A DNA stretch of 64,000 nucleotides from Alnus glutinosa (lineage: Eukaryota; Streptophyta; Magnoliopsida; Fagales; Betulaceae), in the NCBI RefSeq assembly GCF_958979055.1, contig NC_084892.1, positions 3,799,501 to 3,863,500 of the forward strand. Direction: 5' to 3'. A program made the position numbers and the translations under genes. Positions within the stretch are counted from its first letter, which is position 1. Each line of letters opens with the position of its first letter. The notes beneath the pieces are model-generated. The model worked only from the letters and a program-made list of their open reading frames with translations, made no database searches and was not told where the DNA came from. Below, one piece after another: positions 13,521 to 25,368 of this stretch.

Positions 13521-13725
13521 ATGAATGAGTTTGATCGATCCTACATAAAGAATGGAGGTAGAATTCGGATCCAGATCTACAGAAATATAGAAACGGCATC
13601 TATTTAAGCAGTAATTTCAGTCTACTCAAATTTCTTCTTATTTTCACTCAGCAGGGGGATGAATGAGTTTGATCCTACAGAAAGAATGAATGTAGAATTT
13701 GGATCCAGATCTATAGAAATATGCT
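13521..13725. repeat. Direct duplication, period 138 bp
   Basis: The segment beginning ATGAATGAGTTTGATC at 13521 recurs at 13659 with a handful of differences, including the shared GGATCCAGATCTA run. About 80 bases of each copy align. It lies in non-coding DNA about 1.4 kb downstream of the second OVATE gene, which is transcribed leftwards toward it. Confidence 0.8.
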
Positions 13726-15146
13726 TTTAGGTAGCAAATTAATTAATATGAGAGAATCTGTAATCTCTATATGAGCATACCTACCCGCCCACCACTTATT
13801 TGGATAAGTGGTACTTATATTAACTTCATTCATTTTCATAACTCCTTTATAGACTTCACTTTTATGCAGGTCTCTGTGTTTCTGTGTCTCTGATAAGCCT
13901 GATTACCAACTTCTAGACTTTCCGTTAAGGCAACAAGATCATGTTATTTATCTTTTTTGCTGGCCTACAAAAAAGAAGAAAGATGTCCCCCACTACTGGC
14001 GAAAAGGCAACAAGGTAGTAGATAAAGATGGCCATGGCCTTGTGTGTTTACATGTTAAACTGAGTTTTTGATTTGACAAGTTGACAAAGAAACTATTGGC
14101 TACCAAAAATAAAAGGGTCAGGCATGAGGACATCTCTGCAAGCACCTCTAAAGTTAAAAGCATTATTAATTTGTTGGTAAAGGAAATTGAGAGAAACTAA
14201 ACATTTGCCCGTTGAAACCAAAGAAAAAAGAAAAAAGAAAATCAATTTTTGCATTTTGAAGCGAGGATTAAAGGAGACTGAGTTGGTCATAATTGCTGCC
14301 TGGGTGGTATTTGGTCACAACATTTATCACAAGAGTTATTGGTTGCTTCTTGTTTTGGATGAAGGGCCCCTCTGTTTTCCACTATCATGAAGATTCCCCT
14401 GCTCTACTCTAGATATATATGACTACCATTGTTGACCACATTCAAATTTTCAAGTTAATCAGATAACTACAACTATGAAATAGTTGGGTGAGAAAGATCG
14501 AGAGAGATTTACTATAGAGAGAGAGAGAGAGAAGAGGGGGGTGGGGGGGATTTTTATTTTTATTTTTTTTACTAAATGCATTAAAATTAATCTTTTGTTT
14601 TTCCTTTTAGAAAAAGAAGTATAATAGCCACATGTAAGTGTTATAGCAGACTGAGGAGGCAAGGGGGTTAATATGATTATATGACAGCATTGGAAAATGT
14701 ACAAGTCAGAGAGAAAAATTTCATCTATTTTCTGGTTTAAACAACTGTCCCACACCACTTACACCAATCTAATTATTATACTTCTAATCCCAATGCCTAT
14801 CTTTTCCCACCACTGATTCACCTCTTGAAATCTGGTGACGAGTTTGACCAACCCCCACTTCAACTCTTAGAGACCTCATTGAGTTAGGCTCCTTAACAGT
14901 CCATGCTCCTATGTCAATGTCCAAAAATTTGCAATGTCTCCATGAGAACACCAACAAATAACATAGACACCAGCTAAAAAGAAAAGATTAAGAAAAAAAA
15001 ATTCTGCCATTTATTAAACTCCCATGACCATCCTGGTTTTTATACATTCTGCAAATACATTATACATGATACATCCGCATTACAAGATTAATTGTATCAT
15101 CCATAGCCATAGCCATAGGACTATACTTTAAACGCATGCGAATCAC

Positions 15147-15707
15147 CTAGAAGTCACGTGACTTGAACCCAAAATTTAGCTTAGGCGAGCTGGACCTCAC
15201 AGAAAACACCCCGTTCCATATCTCAGTGAAAGCTCTGACAATGATTCCATGGTGGTACGGCGAATTCAGCTGCAGAAAGCAGTTGAGAAGCTCCCGGAGA
15301 TCGTCCTTGGAGTATATCTCATTCTCCAATATCATCTGGAGCATTGACTGCCGAAAATCCAAATAGGGGTCGTCGGAATCTTTCTCCACCGCAACACTCT
15401 CTCCGTCTATCCTGCCAAAGCCTCTGACAACAGTCCTCGACCCCTTCCTATCGTTCTCATCAGTGTCTGAATATCCCGAATATTCAATGCATGGAGAGAA
15501 CGTGTTGGCAGCGGTGGTGGTACTGGAGGTGCTGTTCTCTTTCTCCCATAAGGTTGAAGAAGAGAGGGAGCGTCTGTGTCTTCGGTTTGTCGGGGTTTTC
15601 AGCTTTGGTTTTGGATGGAATATGTTGAAGAGCTTTGGTTTTCGGCAGCTACAGCCTATGTCGACTGAAACTGTGTTCAGAAGTATCTTTCTTCTGGTAG
15701 TAGACAT
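15147..15707 (-). CDS. OFP6: OVATE family transcriptional repressor, OFP6/OFP8 type
   Basis: This is a single-exon gene of 186 codons. The start at 15707 is chosen because the protein then opens with MSTTRRKILLNTVSVDIGCS followed by a Cys-Arg-Lys-Pro-Lys stretch, the conserved N-terminus of the small OFP6/7/8 clade; the upstream in-frame ATG at 15803 would add 32 non-conserved residues. A basic Lys/Arg-rich segment (residues 22-46) could serve in nuclear import. The OVATE domain spans about residues 110-170: DSDDPYLDFRQSMLQMI, an LRELLNCFLQLN helix and HHGIIVRAFTEIW. As in other family members it should act as a co-repressor with TALE homeodomain partners. It points toward the first OVATE gene, 10.5 kb away. 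The clade is clear; the exact Arabidopsis counterpart (OFP6 or the unnumbered At2g36026) is not resolved by sequence alone. Confidence 0.92.
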   Translation of the reverse strand: MSTTRRKILLNTVSVDIGCSCRKPKLFNIFHPKPKLKTPTNRRHRRSLSSSTLWEKENSTSSTTTAANTFSPCIEYSGYSDTDENDRKGSRTVVRGFGRIDGESVAVEKDSDDPYLDFRQSMLQMILENEIYSKDDLRELLNCFLQLNSPYHHGIIVRAFTEIWNGVFSVRSSSPKLNFGFKSRDF

Positions 15708-18700
15708 TTCAGTGTGCGTGGGAGAGAGAGGGAGAGAGATGAGGCGTTTGAGTCTTTGACTGGTGATGGGGGTGGGGGAAGGTGGTCTATAAATTATCTG
15801 CATGTGAGCTCGGAGGGGCCCGTAAATGATTCTATAACCGGTCTGTTAGTTTTTGTTAATGACAACGCGATCACAACCGCATATGCTCATCAGAAATATA
15901 TCGATGATTGGCTGTCATATATTAGTATGAGATTCAGAGTTGTGATGATCGTCTTTCCCAAATAAATAAAAAACCTTACTACGGTATTTAATTTTAAGTT
16001 AATCATAAGTTTGTCATATGTGATTAAGAAGACGTAAGAAATAATATACATTATAGAATTAGGTAACTGGCGTGACGCTGAGAAGAATGATTTCGGGATC
16101 CAAAATGAAAAAAAATAAAAAATAAAATAAAAAAAAATAAAAAAAATTAAGCCATTTATCTGATGCCAAAGGTTAGATCCTTCATTTTTAATGGACTTGC
16201 ATCATACATTTCTACATATACTGCTATACCTATATAGTGCAGTACTGTTACGGTACTATGTATAAGATCCTTTCGTTAAAATTTTTATTTATTTATTTTC
16301 TTCTCAAAACAAAAATAGTAAAAAAAAAAAAATAGTAAATACAAGATATTTATAAAAACACAAAAACAATTTTCATCTTTATACATATCAAATCTAAATT
16401 TTTTCCAAAAAAAAAAAGCACCCCTAAAGAGACAAAACATATTAATAAACAAAGCTTAACTTTTACTACAAATCCCTTGCAATATGATGAGGCAATTTAA
16501 ATAGCACTTATTATGCTAGTCACTAAATAATTAAATTTATGATATTTATCTATTAAATTTTGTTGTTTATTTTTTTTCATCATTAATACTCTGTTTGTTT
16601 CAATATAAAATGTTTTTCGTCCGAAAATATTTTCAACGAAACTATTTTTCAGAAAAAAAAAAAAAAATTATCGACGATGAGATTCCTGCGATGGTGGCTG
16701 GAATCCGACGACACTGACTAGATTCCGTGTCACACTGGCCAAAATTTGGCCAATGCCACCGGATCTCGAAATTCGGAGACCTTCGACAACGGATTCGGGC
16801 TACCAACAAACTCCAATGGCCAGTAATAGTGAATTTTTACAAACGTGCATGCAATAATGAAATGTTTAAATTTACAAAATTATTTATTGTTTAAAAATCC
16901 TAAATAATTTTTCAAAAATTAAAGAGGCTTTTTCGGTCAAACTGGAAATAATTTTCTTTTACCATCATTTTCGATTGCACAAAACACCGAAAAATATTTA
17001 AAATATTTTACACCCAAACAAAGAGAGCTTAAGATTATGCTACTCGAATAAATAAATAAATAAATAATAGTAATCCTAACACCTTTCATTCCTATATTAA
17101 GAAAATTCTGTGCTAATACAAGTACATTATACACAGAAAACTCTGGTTTAACCATATGATTAGCTTAAGCACTTGCGAAAAGTGCGGATAGGACTCCACT
17201 TAAGTGAAAGTGACAAGTGGACGGCCCAGATCACTGCATCAAAAACTTGAAAATCATCCAAACAGAGGAGTTATACGAGCCATTGGCAAATGTTTTGTCG
17301 ATTACACCATCGACGCACCGAGCAAACAGAAGATTGGGACTAGCACAAACACATCATATGACATGACAGCAGCTGCCATCTTAATTTGTGCACAAAATTT
17401 TACTCTAGGTAGAACGTTGGGCCTTATCTTATATGAAAAGAGTTTATCTTAGATGTCTCTCCTTTTTCCCAAAATTTAACTCTAGCAAAAAGTATGCTTC
17501 TCTATCTTAACTGGGTGGCCAAGGAGTGTGGTGGAGTTTGATCATTCCCACAAAGAATAGGAAATTAAGCCGCCTCCGGATGAGCTCTACAACACCAAGT
17601 TAATTCCATTGAACAATTAAGGTCCTAATCCTTCCTTATCTGTGCCTACATTGTCACCGCTTACCACATTTTGCAACGATAAATTACAGATAAAGTTTTC
17701 CTTTAAATTGAATTTCTCATATCTGTCTTTAGAGGACGTGATTCTCATATGTATTTTTAGTAAGATTAATAGAACATGTGATATCTATCATTAGAGTATT
17801 TGATTCTCACGTGCATGCGATAATCACGTATTGTCAACTTAATAGACAGAATTGAAAAATCTAATCCAATTTAAAAGAAAACTTTATTAGTAAATTATGG
17901 GGTCAAACAAAAAGGAAAGAGAAAACAAAAGGCATTAAACAAAACTTAATTCATGCATTATCATTTTATCATGCCTGCTACCGTGCTAATTTCTTAATTG
18001 GTCAAGGCTTCCATGGCCTTTTTCTTTTTCCTTTAAAAAGGTTGAACGTGTTCGAACAGTAATTTGGAATTTGCATTGAATTTTGGATCAGACAAAATGA
18101 ATCTAATATTGGTACTTTTAGATCACTCGGTCTACATTTTTATCTTAAATAGTTAATAAGAAGCTATTCTTTTTTCTTCTTTTTTTTAACTAATAACTTT
18201 TCAAATGCAATTATCTATTCTTTCTCTATATTATTTAAATAATATTTCTTTATTCTTTCTTTTATTTCATTAAGAAGAGAGAGAGAGAGAGAAAAAAAAT
18301 GAATAAAGAAAGAGAGGGAAATGCAAAATGCATTTGGTTTAGAGAACAGAATGAAGATGCTTTTTAAGAATTTGGTTGACAATTTTACATATAAATGGAT
18401 GCTCCATCGCTGCAAGTTACATGATGAAAAAAGATACATATCATATTGATGATGTTCATGACTTAAATATTCCATTTAGGCATCATGTCGTCCGTGATGT
18501 TGGTCTCGTTGCGAGAAAATTACGTTCTATTAGTATAATCTAAAATGGAGCCGTTAACTACGGTGCTGGTCACGGGGCGATTCAAACAAAGGAAGCAATC
18601 TTCTGTCGATGATTTTGTAGGCATGCGGGTAGTTTTGGATTTTCCTTTCTAAAGTATATATCACAATGAGTAGAATGGTTCTGTACAAGGGCAGCAACAA

Positions 18701-19534
18701 CATTATTGCTGATCTCATCAAAAAAAAAAACAAGAAGAATTAATAATAATACTGGCAAAAATATACACTGATCTTGATTGTCTGCAACAGGATAGATGCG
18801 AGCTATGATTTCATGGAAGATTGGAAGTAGTGCATATTGAAAAAGAGTTGCACAGATACGAAAGAAGATCATCATGCCAACAGCAGTGTATAAGTTGTAC
18901 AAGTAACACAGGTCATCATGTTTGACCATACGTGACAGATAGCTGCAGATAGGCAGTGATTCTCTATTCTACGGGCTGTGAAATTAATGTTTCTGCCATG
19001 AACAGCTCAGCCATATGAAATAAATGTTTCTGGGGATGAACAGCTCAGTTACGTTCACTAGTTCAATTACAATTGGAAACCCTGTTAAAGTCGAGAAAGA
19101 TAACCATGGGCTGGGGCGGGTTGGAAAAGGTCTTGGTTTTCAGAATATGACAATAAACTCACGGCACTAAGATCTTTGTTCTGATAGGCCCAAAAAGGAG
19201 AAACAAAAGGAAAATGAAAAGGCTGTCCTTAGATGTTGCCTGCTAGCTAAAATATGAAACAGATGTAGCTATTTTTACAGAAAGCATGCTTGGGGAGCAT
19301 TTACATAAGAGACTTAATTTGTGTTCAGTAAATGGTAGCAAATATCACTGCTTTGCTGACTATTCAAAAGTAAAATCGGGTTATCTTTTAAATATAGTTA
19401 AGAAAATAAATAAAGTTGTTACAATGCTACAAAAATAAATTTTAAATCATACCATCTATTGTCCAATCCTCCTCCCTATATAATGAGCAGAACTACCATA
19501 ATATATAAAAAGGTAGCAAGAAAGGAATCTGACC
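15708..19534. other. Intergenic between OFP6-type and LDAH genes
   Basis: No gene was recognised. The first few hundred bases are the probable promoter of the OVATE gene. A Harbinger-like MITE copy lies at 16588-17028. The segment next to 19534 is the 3' flank of the hydrolase gene. The frames at 18.2-18.9 kb show no recognisable domain. Confidence 0.55.
16588..17028. mobile_element. Harbinger-like MITE, copy 1 of 4 (degraded)
   Basis: The left end CTCTGTTTGTTTCAATATAA and the right end, whose complement reads GCTCTCTTTGTTTGGG, are diverged terminal inverted repeats of the family best preserved at 28614-29309. The interior carries the same GAAAATATTTT-type arms and a central G/C-richer segment with repeated GGA-TTC-CGR words. 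The copy is more decayed than the others and its target duplication is not clear. Confidence 0.65.
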
Positions 19535-22500
19535 TTACTGCCTTGAACGCAATAATTTATTCTCGATCAAGCTTGCTGTATACTTTGCAACACATGATGA
19601 ACCAGCCTCAGTGCAAGAGAAAGCATGAGTATGGACCCTCTCAATTGATAGAGCAATGCCCGGGACATGCTTGGAAATCTGTTAGTGCAAAAGATAGGTG
19701 TAAGATAACCACAGACAGTCAAATTGAAGAATGGCAGGAGCCAAGGGGAAAAAATAGAGGAAAATATATATCTCTCTAGAGAAGCTAAACATTATCGAAC
19801 AGATTGGCAATAATAATCATACTTGTCACTAAAGCAGTTATAATCATCACCATAAGTATTGCTGTGGAATTCTACATTAACATCATTTCACTCTTTCTAG
19901 GTGTGTAATATCAGCTACAATTAATCACAATCAACCATCCCATTTTATTAAGGATTCCAATTATATTTTGTCTACTTGAGAGCATCATCAATAAAGTCAC
20001 ATTACTACTCAAGCACTCATTTGTCTGACACAAATAACAATCACTATTCTCAGATGATAATGATTGTCATTTACAGCGTATCACCATTAAACTCATGAAT
20101 ATATATTATTGAGGTAACCACGAACAACAAACAAGGAGTAAGAAGCTTTATTCCTTAAGTTTCAAAAGAAACTAGTATGATCCACTCGTTTAATTATCTT
20201 ATACACACATATAAACTTGAGGGGTATGAGGATGAAAAGAAGGGGAGGGGGGAGACCACATTTAGAGGGCCATGGTTGAGCACATATTCCAAGATACAAA
20301 CTCAAACGTGTGGTTGACCCATGCACACATTGCACATGCTCAATATCCCTTTGAGGTTTTCAGAAAAAGAATAAACTCCTATAACTTGCATACACATAAA
20401 CAAACATGTAAGCATCCATCACACACCTCTTCAAACATTTGAAGTGGACCCCAGTGATCATCAACACCAAACAAAAATGCCAGTTTCTCCTGCTTTTCTC
20501 TTACAAATGCCCAATCTGGTGTTTCTGTAAGCTACCATAAAATGCATTTAGTCAGCACAAATTTGTGAATATAGTTTAGTACTCTCATACGAATAATGCA
20601 GTAATCAAAGTCTTTTATTGGAGTAAGAGGCAATCTATGCATCTTTATCAATTGACTTGTTTGTAAGAAACAAATTACAAAAATTATGACATAGGTAATA
20701 TAGACCACCACCATCAGGGAAACATAAACACTTAAATGCACATACAGCCAATTTAAGTAATAGGCAAGGAAATTCACATTCTTCCTTCGTTTGAGTCTAA
20801 AAATATATATGTTCTGAAATTGGTAAGACGCTAACCACCCCCCCCCCCCAGAAAGAAAGAAAGAAAAAAAAGAACACATATTACTCGCATGATGATATAC
20901 AGTAATTCAAAGATTGAAGTATCAGCAATCCAGCATTTACTAGGTCAAAATTTCCTATTCAATGGTAAAGAGGAATGCATGGCCAGTGAAAATGCATACG
21001 TAACATGAACCAAGTATGCAAGAGGGTGTGCACTTGCTACATAGAGAAACATAATTCTCAAAGTGTATCAACTGGTTTTGCAGGGGTAACCAAATTTGAA
21101 GAACACCCAAACAGAAGTTGAAACTGCTTTTACACAATTACTGCCAGAATAGGTGTACTAGTGGTTTTTGGGGAAAAGGATGACAAATTTATTGGAAGAA
21201 CAGCTGTAAGAATAGGAAACTGGTATAACTTTATATAATACGATAAACAAAATGACTATATTCAAAGAGCCACTTCAGCATGACCTGAATTGCTCAGCCA
21301 GGGTTGGGCAGAACAGTATTGCAAGTACTAGTAGAAATGCATTCCTTGTATTAAAATGTTTGATTGCTGTAATTGTGACGTCTCAGGAGAATTGAGGACA
21401 AATTTTCACAATATATATTTTCTTGAAAAGAAAAACTGTTACCTTTCTGAACTCTGTCATTGCCATAAAGATTACATTCCGCATAGTATGATACTGAAAA
21501 TAAAAGAGTGGAAGTTAATTCAGAGATTTAAGACGCATACACACCCACAGACAGAAATAAAACCTTTTAATCTCAACTAATTGAGTCACCCACTGTGATG
21601 CACACATGAAACACATATCCAGATAACTTATTATATGTAAAGGAGCCTAATTTTTATTTCTTTTTTTTTTCCAGAAATACTAGTAGAATGTCCACTTAAC
21701 AGGACACCATCAGTACAGAAATAGATCAACCATAAGAAATATTAAACGCTCAAATTGGTTTTTCATACTTTCTGAGAACTTTATTTGCAAACTATGAAGC
21801 CAACCGTCATATTTCTATCATGGATAAAACTTCACCTGCACCAAGTGTGAGCAAGCAGCCTCAACTGCCGCAGCTGACCATGACTTCCCGAGAGAGTTTG
21901 TCAAAATAAACCTCAAAGCCCTGACTGGTAAAAATCCCAATGATGCCACAATGACACTAACTAAAACACTTAAAACTCGTGACCTGAAACCAGAACAAGT
22001 ATCAATGTATCATTGATCCCTAAAGTGCTTTAATGTTAGACTGTCAAAGGTTTAACAGAACCAATTGATATACATTATGAACAAGTGGAGGCAAAAACTC
22101 ATACTCATTAGGTCATTACCCAATGTGTTTTTAATTGATAAACATCTATCATAAACCATTGGCCCTAGTCCAAATACTTTCAGGCTACACTGGGCTGCCT
22201 GGTGAGCCACCCAGTCCTCTTCACACGTAGAATGTAAAGTAAGGGGATGGGGAATGATGTTACTAATAACAAAGAAAGAATTTTACGCTGTGATCTTCCC
22301 AATAATAGACTGCTCCTTGGATTGTGGGTTGAGTGCCAAAAATGGATATAGCCCAATGCAATATGCCACCTATAATCCCAGTCAAAATGTCAACAAATGG
22401 GCTCCTTAAAGTGAGAAGAATAGGAGGAGGTAGCATGATGATACCGAACGAATAAAATTTCAAATTTAAGTTGTCATTACCTTCTCTGAGGACCTCCTAA

Positions 22501-25309
22501 GCATATCAATAGCTATGTATGAACCAATAGAGTGCCCAACCTTCACAGAGAAATTACATGTCAGCCACTAAGAATTTCAGGGCAGAAACCAATCAACTTC
22601 CACTATTATGTTCTTTCATGGGATCGCAGCAAATAGTCCTAATGATTCAATGACTTTGCTCTAAGCCAAAGGAGCTAATTAAAGGATTACAGAAATAAAA
22701 GAGATCACTGACTGAAAACGACCTATGGGCACAAAGCAACAACTCCATGCAAATAATTATAGCTCAGAAACTGGAATTTATTGACTATTTCCCACCAGCC
22801 AATCACCCAACAAAGACAGGCAATAATATTGTTATTTACAAAGCGATTTCTATCAATGTCCAAAACTCTTCTTTAACAAGAGAAATGCAGTATGAAGAAC
22901 AGAATAATGAGAAACTCGTTGAAAATTTGGGAACACAGTATATGTTAATCAATAAAAAAATCATTCCTAGCCTATGAAAACTTTAGATATAAAATCTCCT
23001 GCACAGGAGGCTGGGAAGATATTGTTGAAACCACCTTAGAGTTAGTTGATTTTTTGTTTTTTTGATAAGTAATAAACTTGTCTTATTTAAAGCGTAAGGC
23101 GCCTCTAAGTACACCAGAAGTATACAAGAGAAAGCACCTAACTAGAAAGCGAAAAATAAACAAGGAAATCACTAAAACTAAGCGACAAAGGGGACACAAA
23201 AGTCACCATCCAAAGATACAAAGTATGAAAAAAAGAAGCTAAAATATCCTCCAAAGACCTCTCAAAATCCTCGAAACGCCTATTATTTCTTTCCTTCCAA
23301 ACACATCAAAGAAGGAATGTTGACACCATTTTGCAAATCGCAACACTCCTCGGCCTTCCAGACGTCCACCAACAAGCAAACAAGTCAGTGACTCTCCTAG
23401 GCATAACCCAAGACAAACCAAAACACGTAAAGAGAGCAATCCACAGAGCGTAAGCCACATCGCATGTAGAAGAAGAAGATAATCCGCCGATTCCCCATTT
23501 TGCTTGCACATGCAACATCTATCCACCAAAATAACATGCCTCTTCCTGAGGTTATTCATTGTAAAGATCTTACCTAGAGCCACCAACCACGCAAAATAAA
23601 CCGCCCACGTAGGAGCTTGAGTCACTTCTACATTAGCAAAATATCAATTCTCGGATGTGCTTATGCACCCCAAAAAAAAATTATATATGATGTGAAGATT
23701 GACAAGTATACACTAATCCATTTGAATCACAGACTGGCAAGAATACACAACAGTGGCTAGAGGCCAGACACCAGTTTCGAAAACTGTCAAACTTCCAGTT
23801 TTCAGAAACACTTTCAGATATAAGCATCAAAGTGCTGTGTACTACACTTTTTTTTCTCTTGTTTTTTCCCCTAGGGCTACCTCTTACTAATGGAGACACA
23901 TGGATGCCAATTTTGTAGCTGATGGGCTAAAGTATGGATTCTGTCTGGTTATTAAGAGCCAAGAAGTTAGTCCTATGGCACTGGTCATAAGCAGTCAAAC
24001 TAGAACTCATATTTCATAAAAAAAAATTAAAAATAAATAAAAAATAAAAATAAAAATAAAAAAAACACACACACACACACACACTTCAATCTATGATTTT
24101 AATTTGATAGTGAATGAACATTTAATTTTTATGCCCTTTTCACAACAAGGCACTTCCAAAAGGCCAGCGTCATAGTGAAAGAATAAAACATTGTAATTAT
24201 AAAAAGAAATTACCAGTAATATAGGAACTTCAGTATTTTCTAGCTCCTGCTTGATGTAATCCATCTGCAAAAGCATGAGATTGTAAGGAAATTGTAGTTA
24301 AATGTGATAACTAAAAAGTTCTTATCAGATAATAAAGGGAAAATAAAGATTGAATCTGGAAGTCAAAGTTGAAGTCCTATAAGAAAAAAAAAATTTAATA
24401 ATCTTGGCAGTACAACAGACCTATTTGACTTTATTAAATTTCCAGAAATTCAGTAACTTGGAACGTGGCTAAATTCTGTTACCAAAAGAGTGCATTGTTA
24501 AAACTCACACAGATCAATTAACAAGTTTCCAAGGATTTCATAAGAGCAATGACTTCAATCTGATTACTTCTGTATGGTACCCAGTTCACTTTGTTTGTCA
24601 ATTCACAAATCCTAACAGAACACTGGTTTCCAGGTCAACAATATGCTCAAAAAAATGAGTAGGAAGTTACCTTATGATCAATTTGTTCTTCTAATGAGAA
24701 TAGCTTTCCACGCTCCCAGTTCTAACAAGAAGAGAATTTAATATCATAATCATGCTCATTCTAACAATTAGTGAATATGAATGCATAAAAACAAATTATA
24801 TTGCAAAGATCCTCTTACAGTGACAAATAAAGCTATATAAAGTATCAGCTTAAACATCTTGCACAGATATTAACTATCATTGTATCTGGAGGGAAAAAGG
24901 AAAAGAAGGAACAACTTATAGATACTTGCACAGAAAGGAGGACATCCATTTCCAAGCATCATTTACCGCACATATAATATAAACTTCCATGATCAACTGG
25001 TCCCTTTGGCTCATTCTGTCTAAGAAACTTAATGTCAAAGAGAATTTAGTAATACAAACTTTATAGGCTTTTACATTCAAAAGCATATAGAAACATATTT
25101 GGGTGGCTATGGTCTCACCAAATCAAAATCATGAGGGAGACAAGCTAGGCCACAGCATGACTCCAATGTTTGTCACCCATAGCAAGAAGTTCAAAGATAG
25201 CTTGAGTTGGTTTTAGCTCACAAACTAAGGCCATATATTGCTTTAGATTCCTAGAGAGTATTCAGAACTAAGCTAAACATAACCATAGAAACCAACCTCT
25301 CAATATTAT

Positions 25310-25368
<59 letters not shown>

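Larger units (their letters stand above)
4617..15146. other. 10.5-kb intergenic region rich in inverted-repeat elements
   Basis: No gene was recognised between the two OVATE genes. The stretch holds a CT microsatellite at 5684-5719, a Mutator-type MITE at 9602-9746, a long palindromic Mutator-like element at 10941-12111, and a direct duplication of about 100 bases near 13.5 and 13.7 kb. The rest is AT-rich sequence with only short, non-homologous frames. Regulatory DNA for either OVATE gene may lie here, but nothing specific can be named. Confidence 0.6.

Noticed and set aside
15163-15759. Plus-strand frames opposite the OFP6-type gene
   Set aside because: They are shadows of the OVATE coding sequence.
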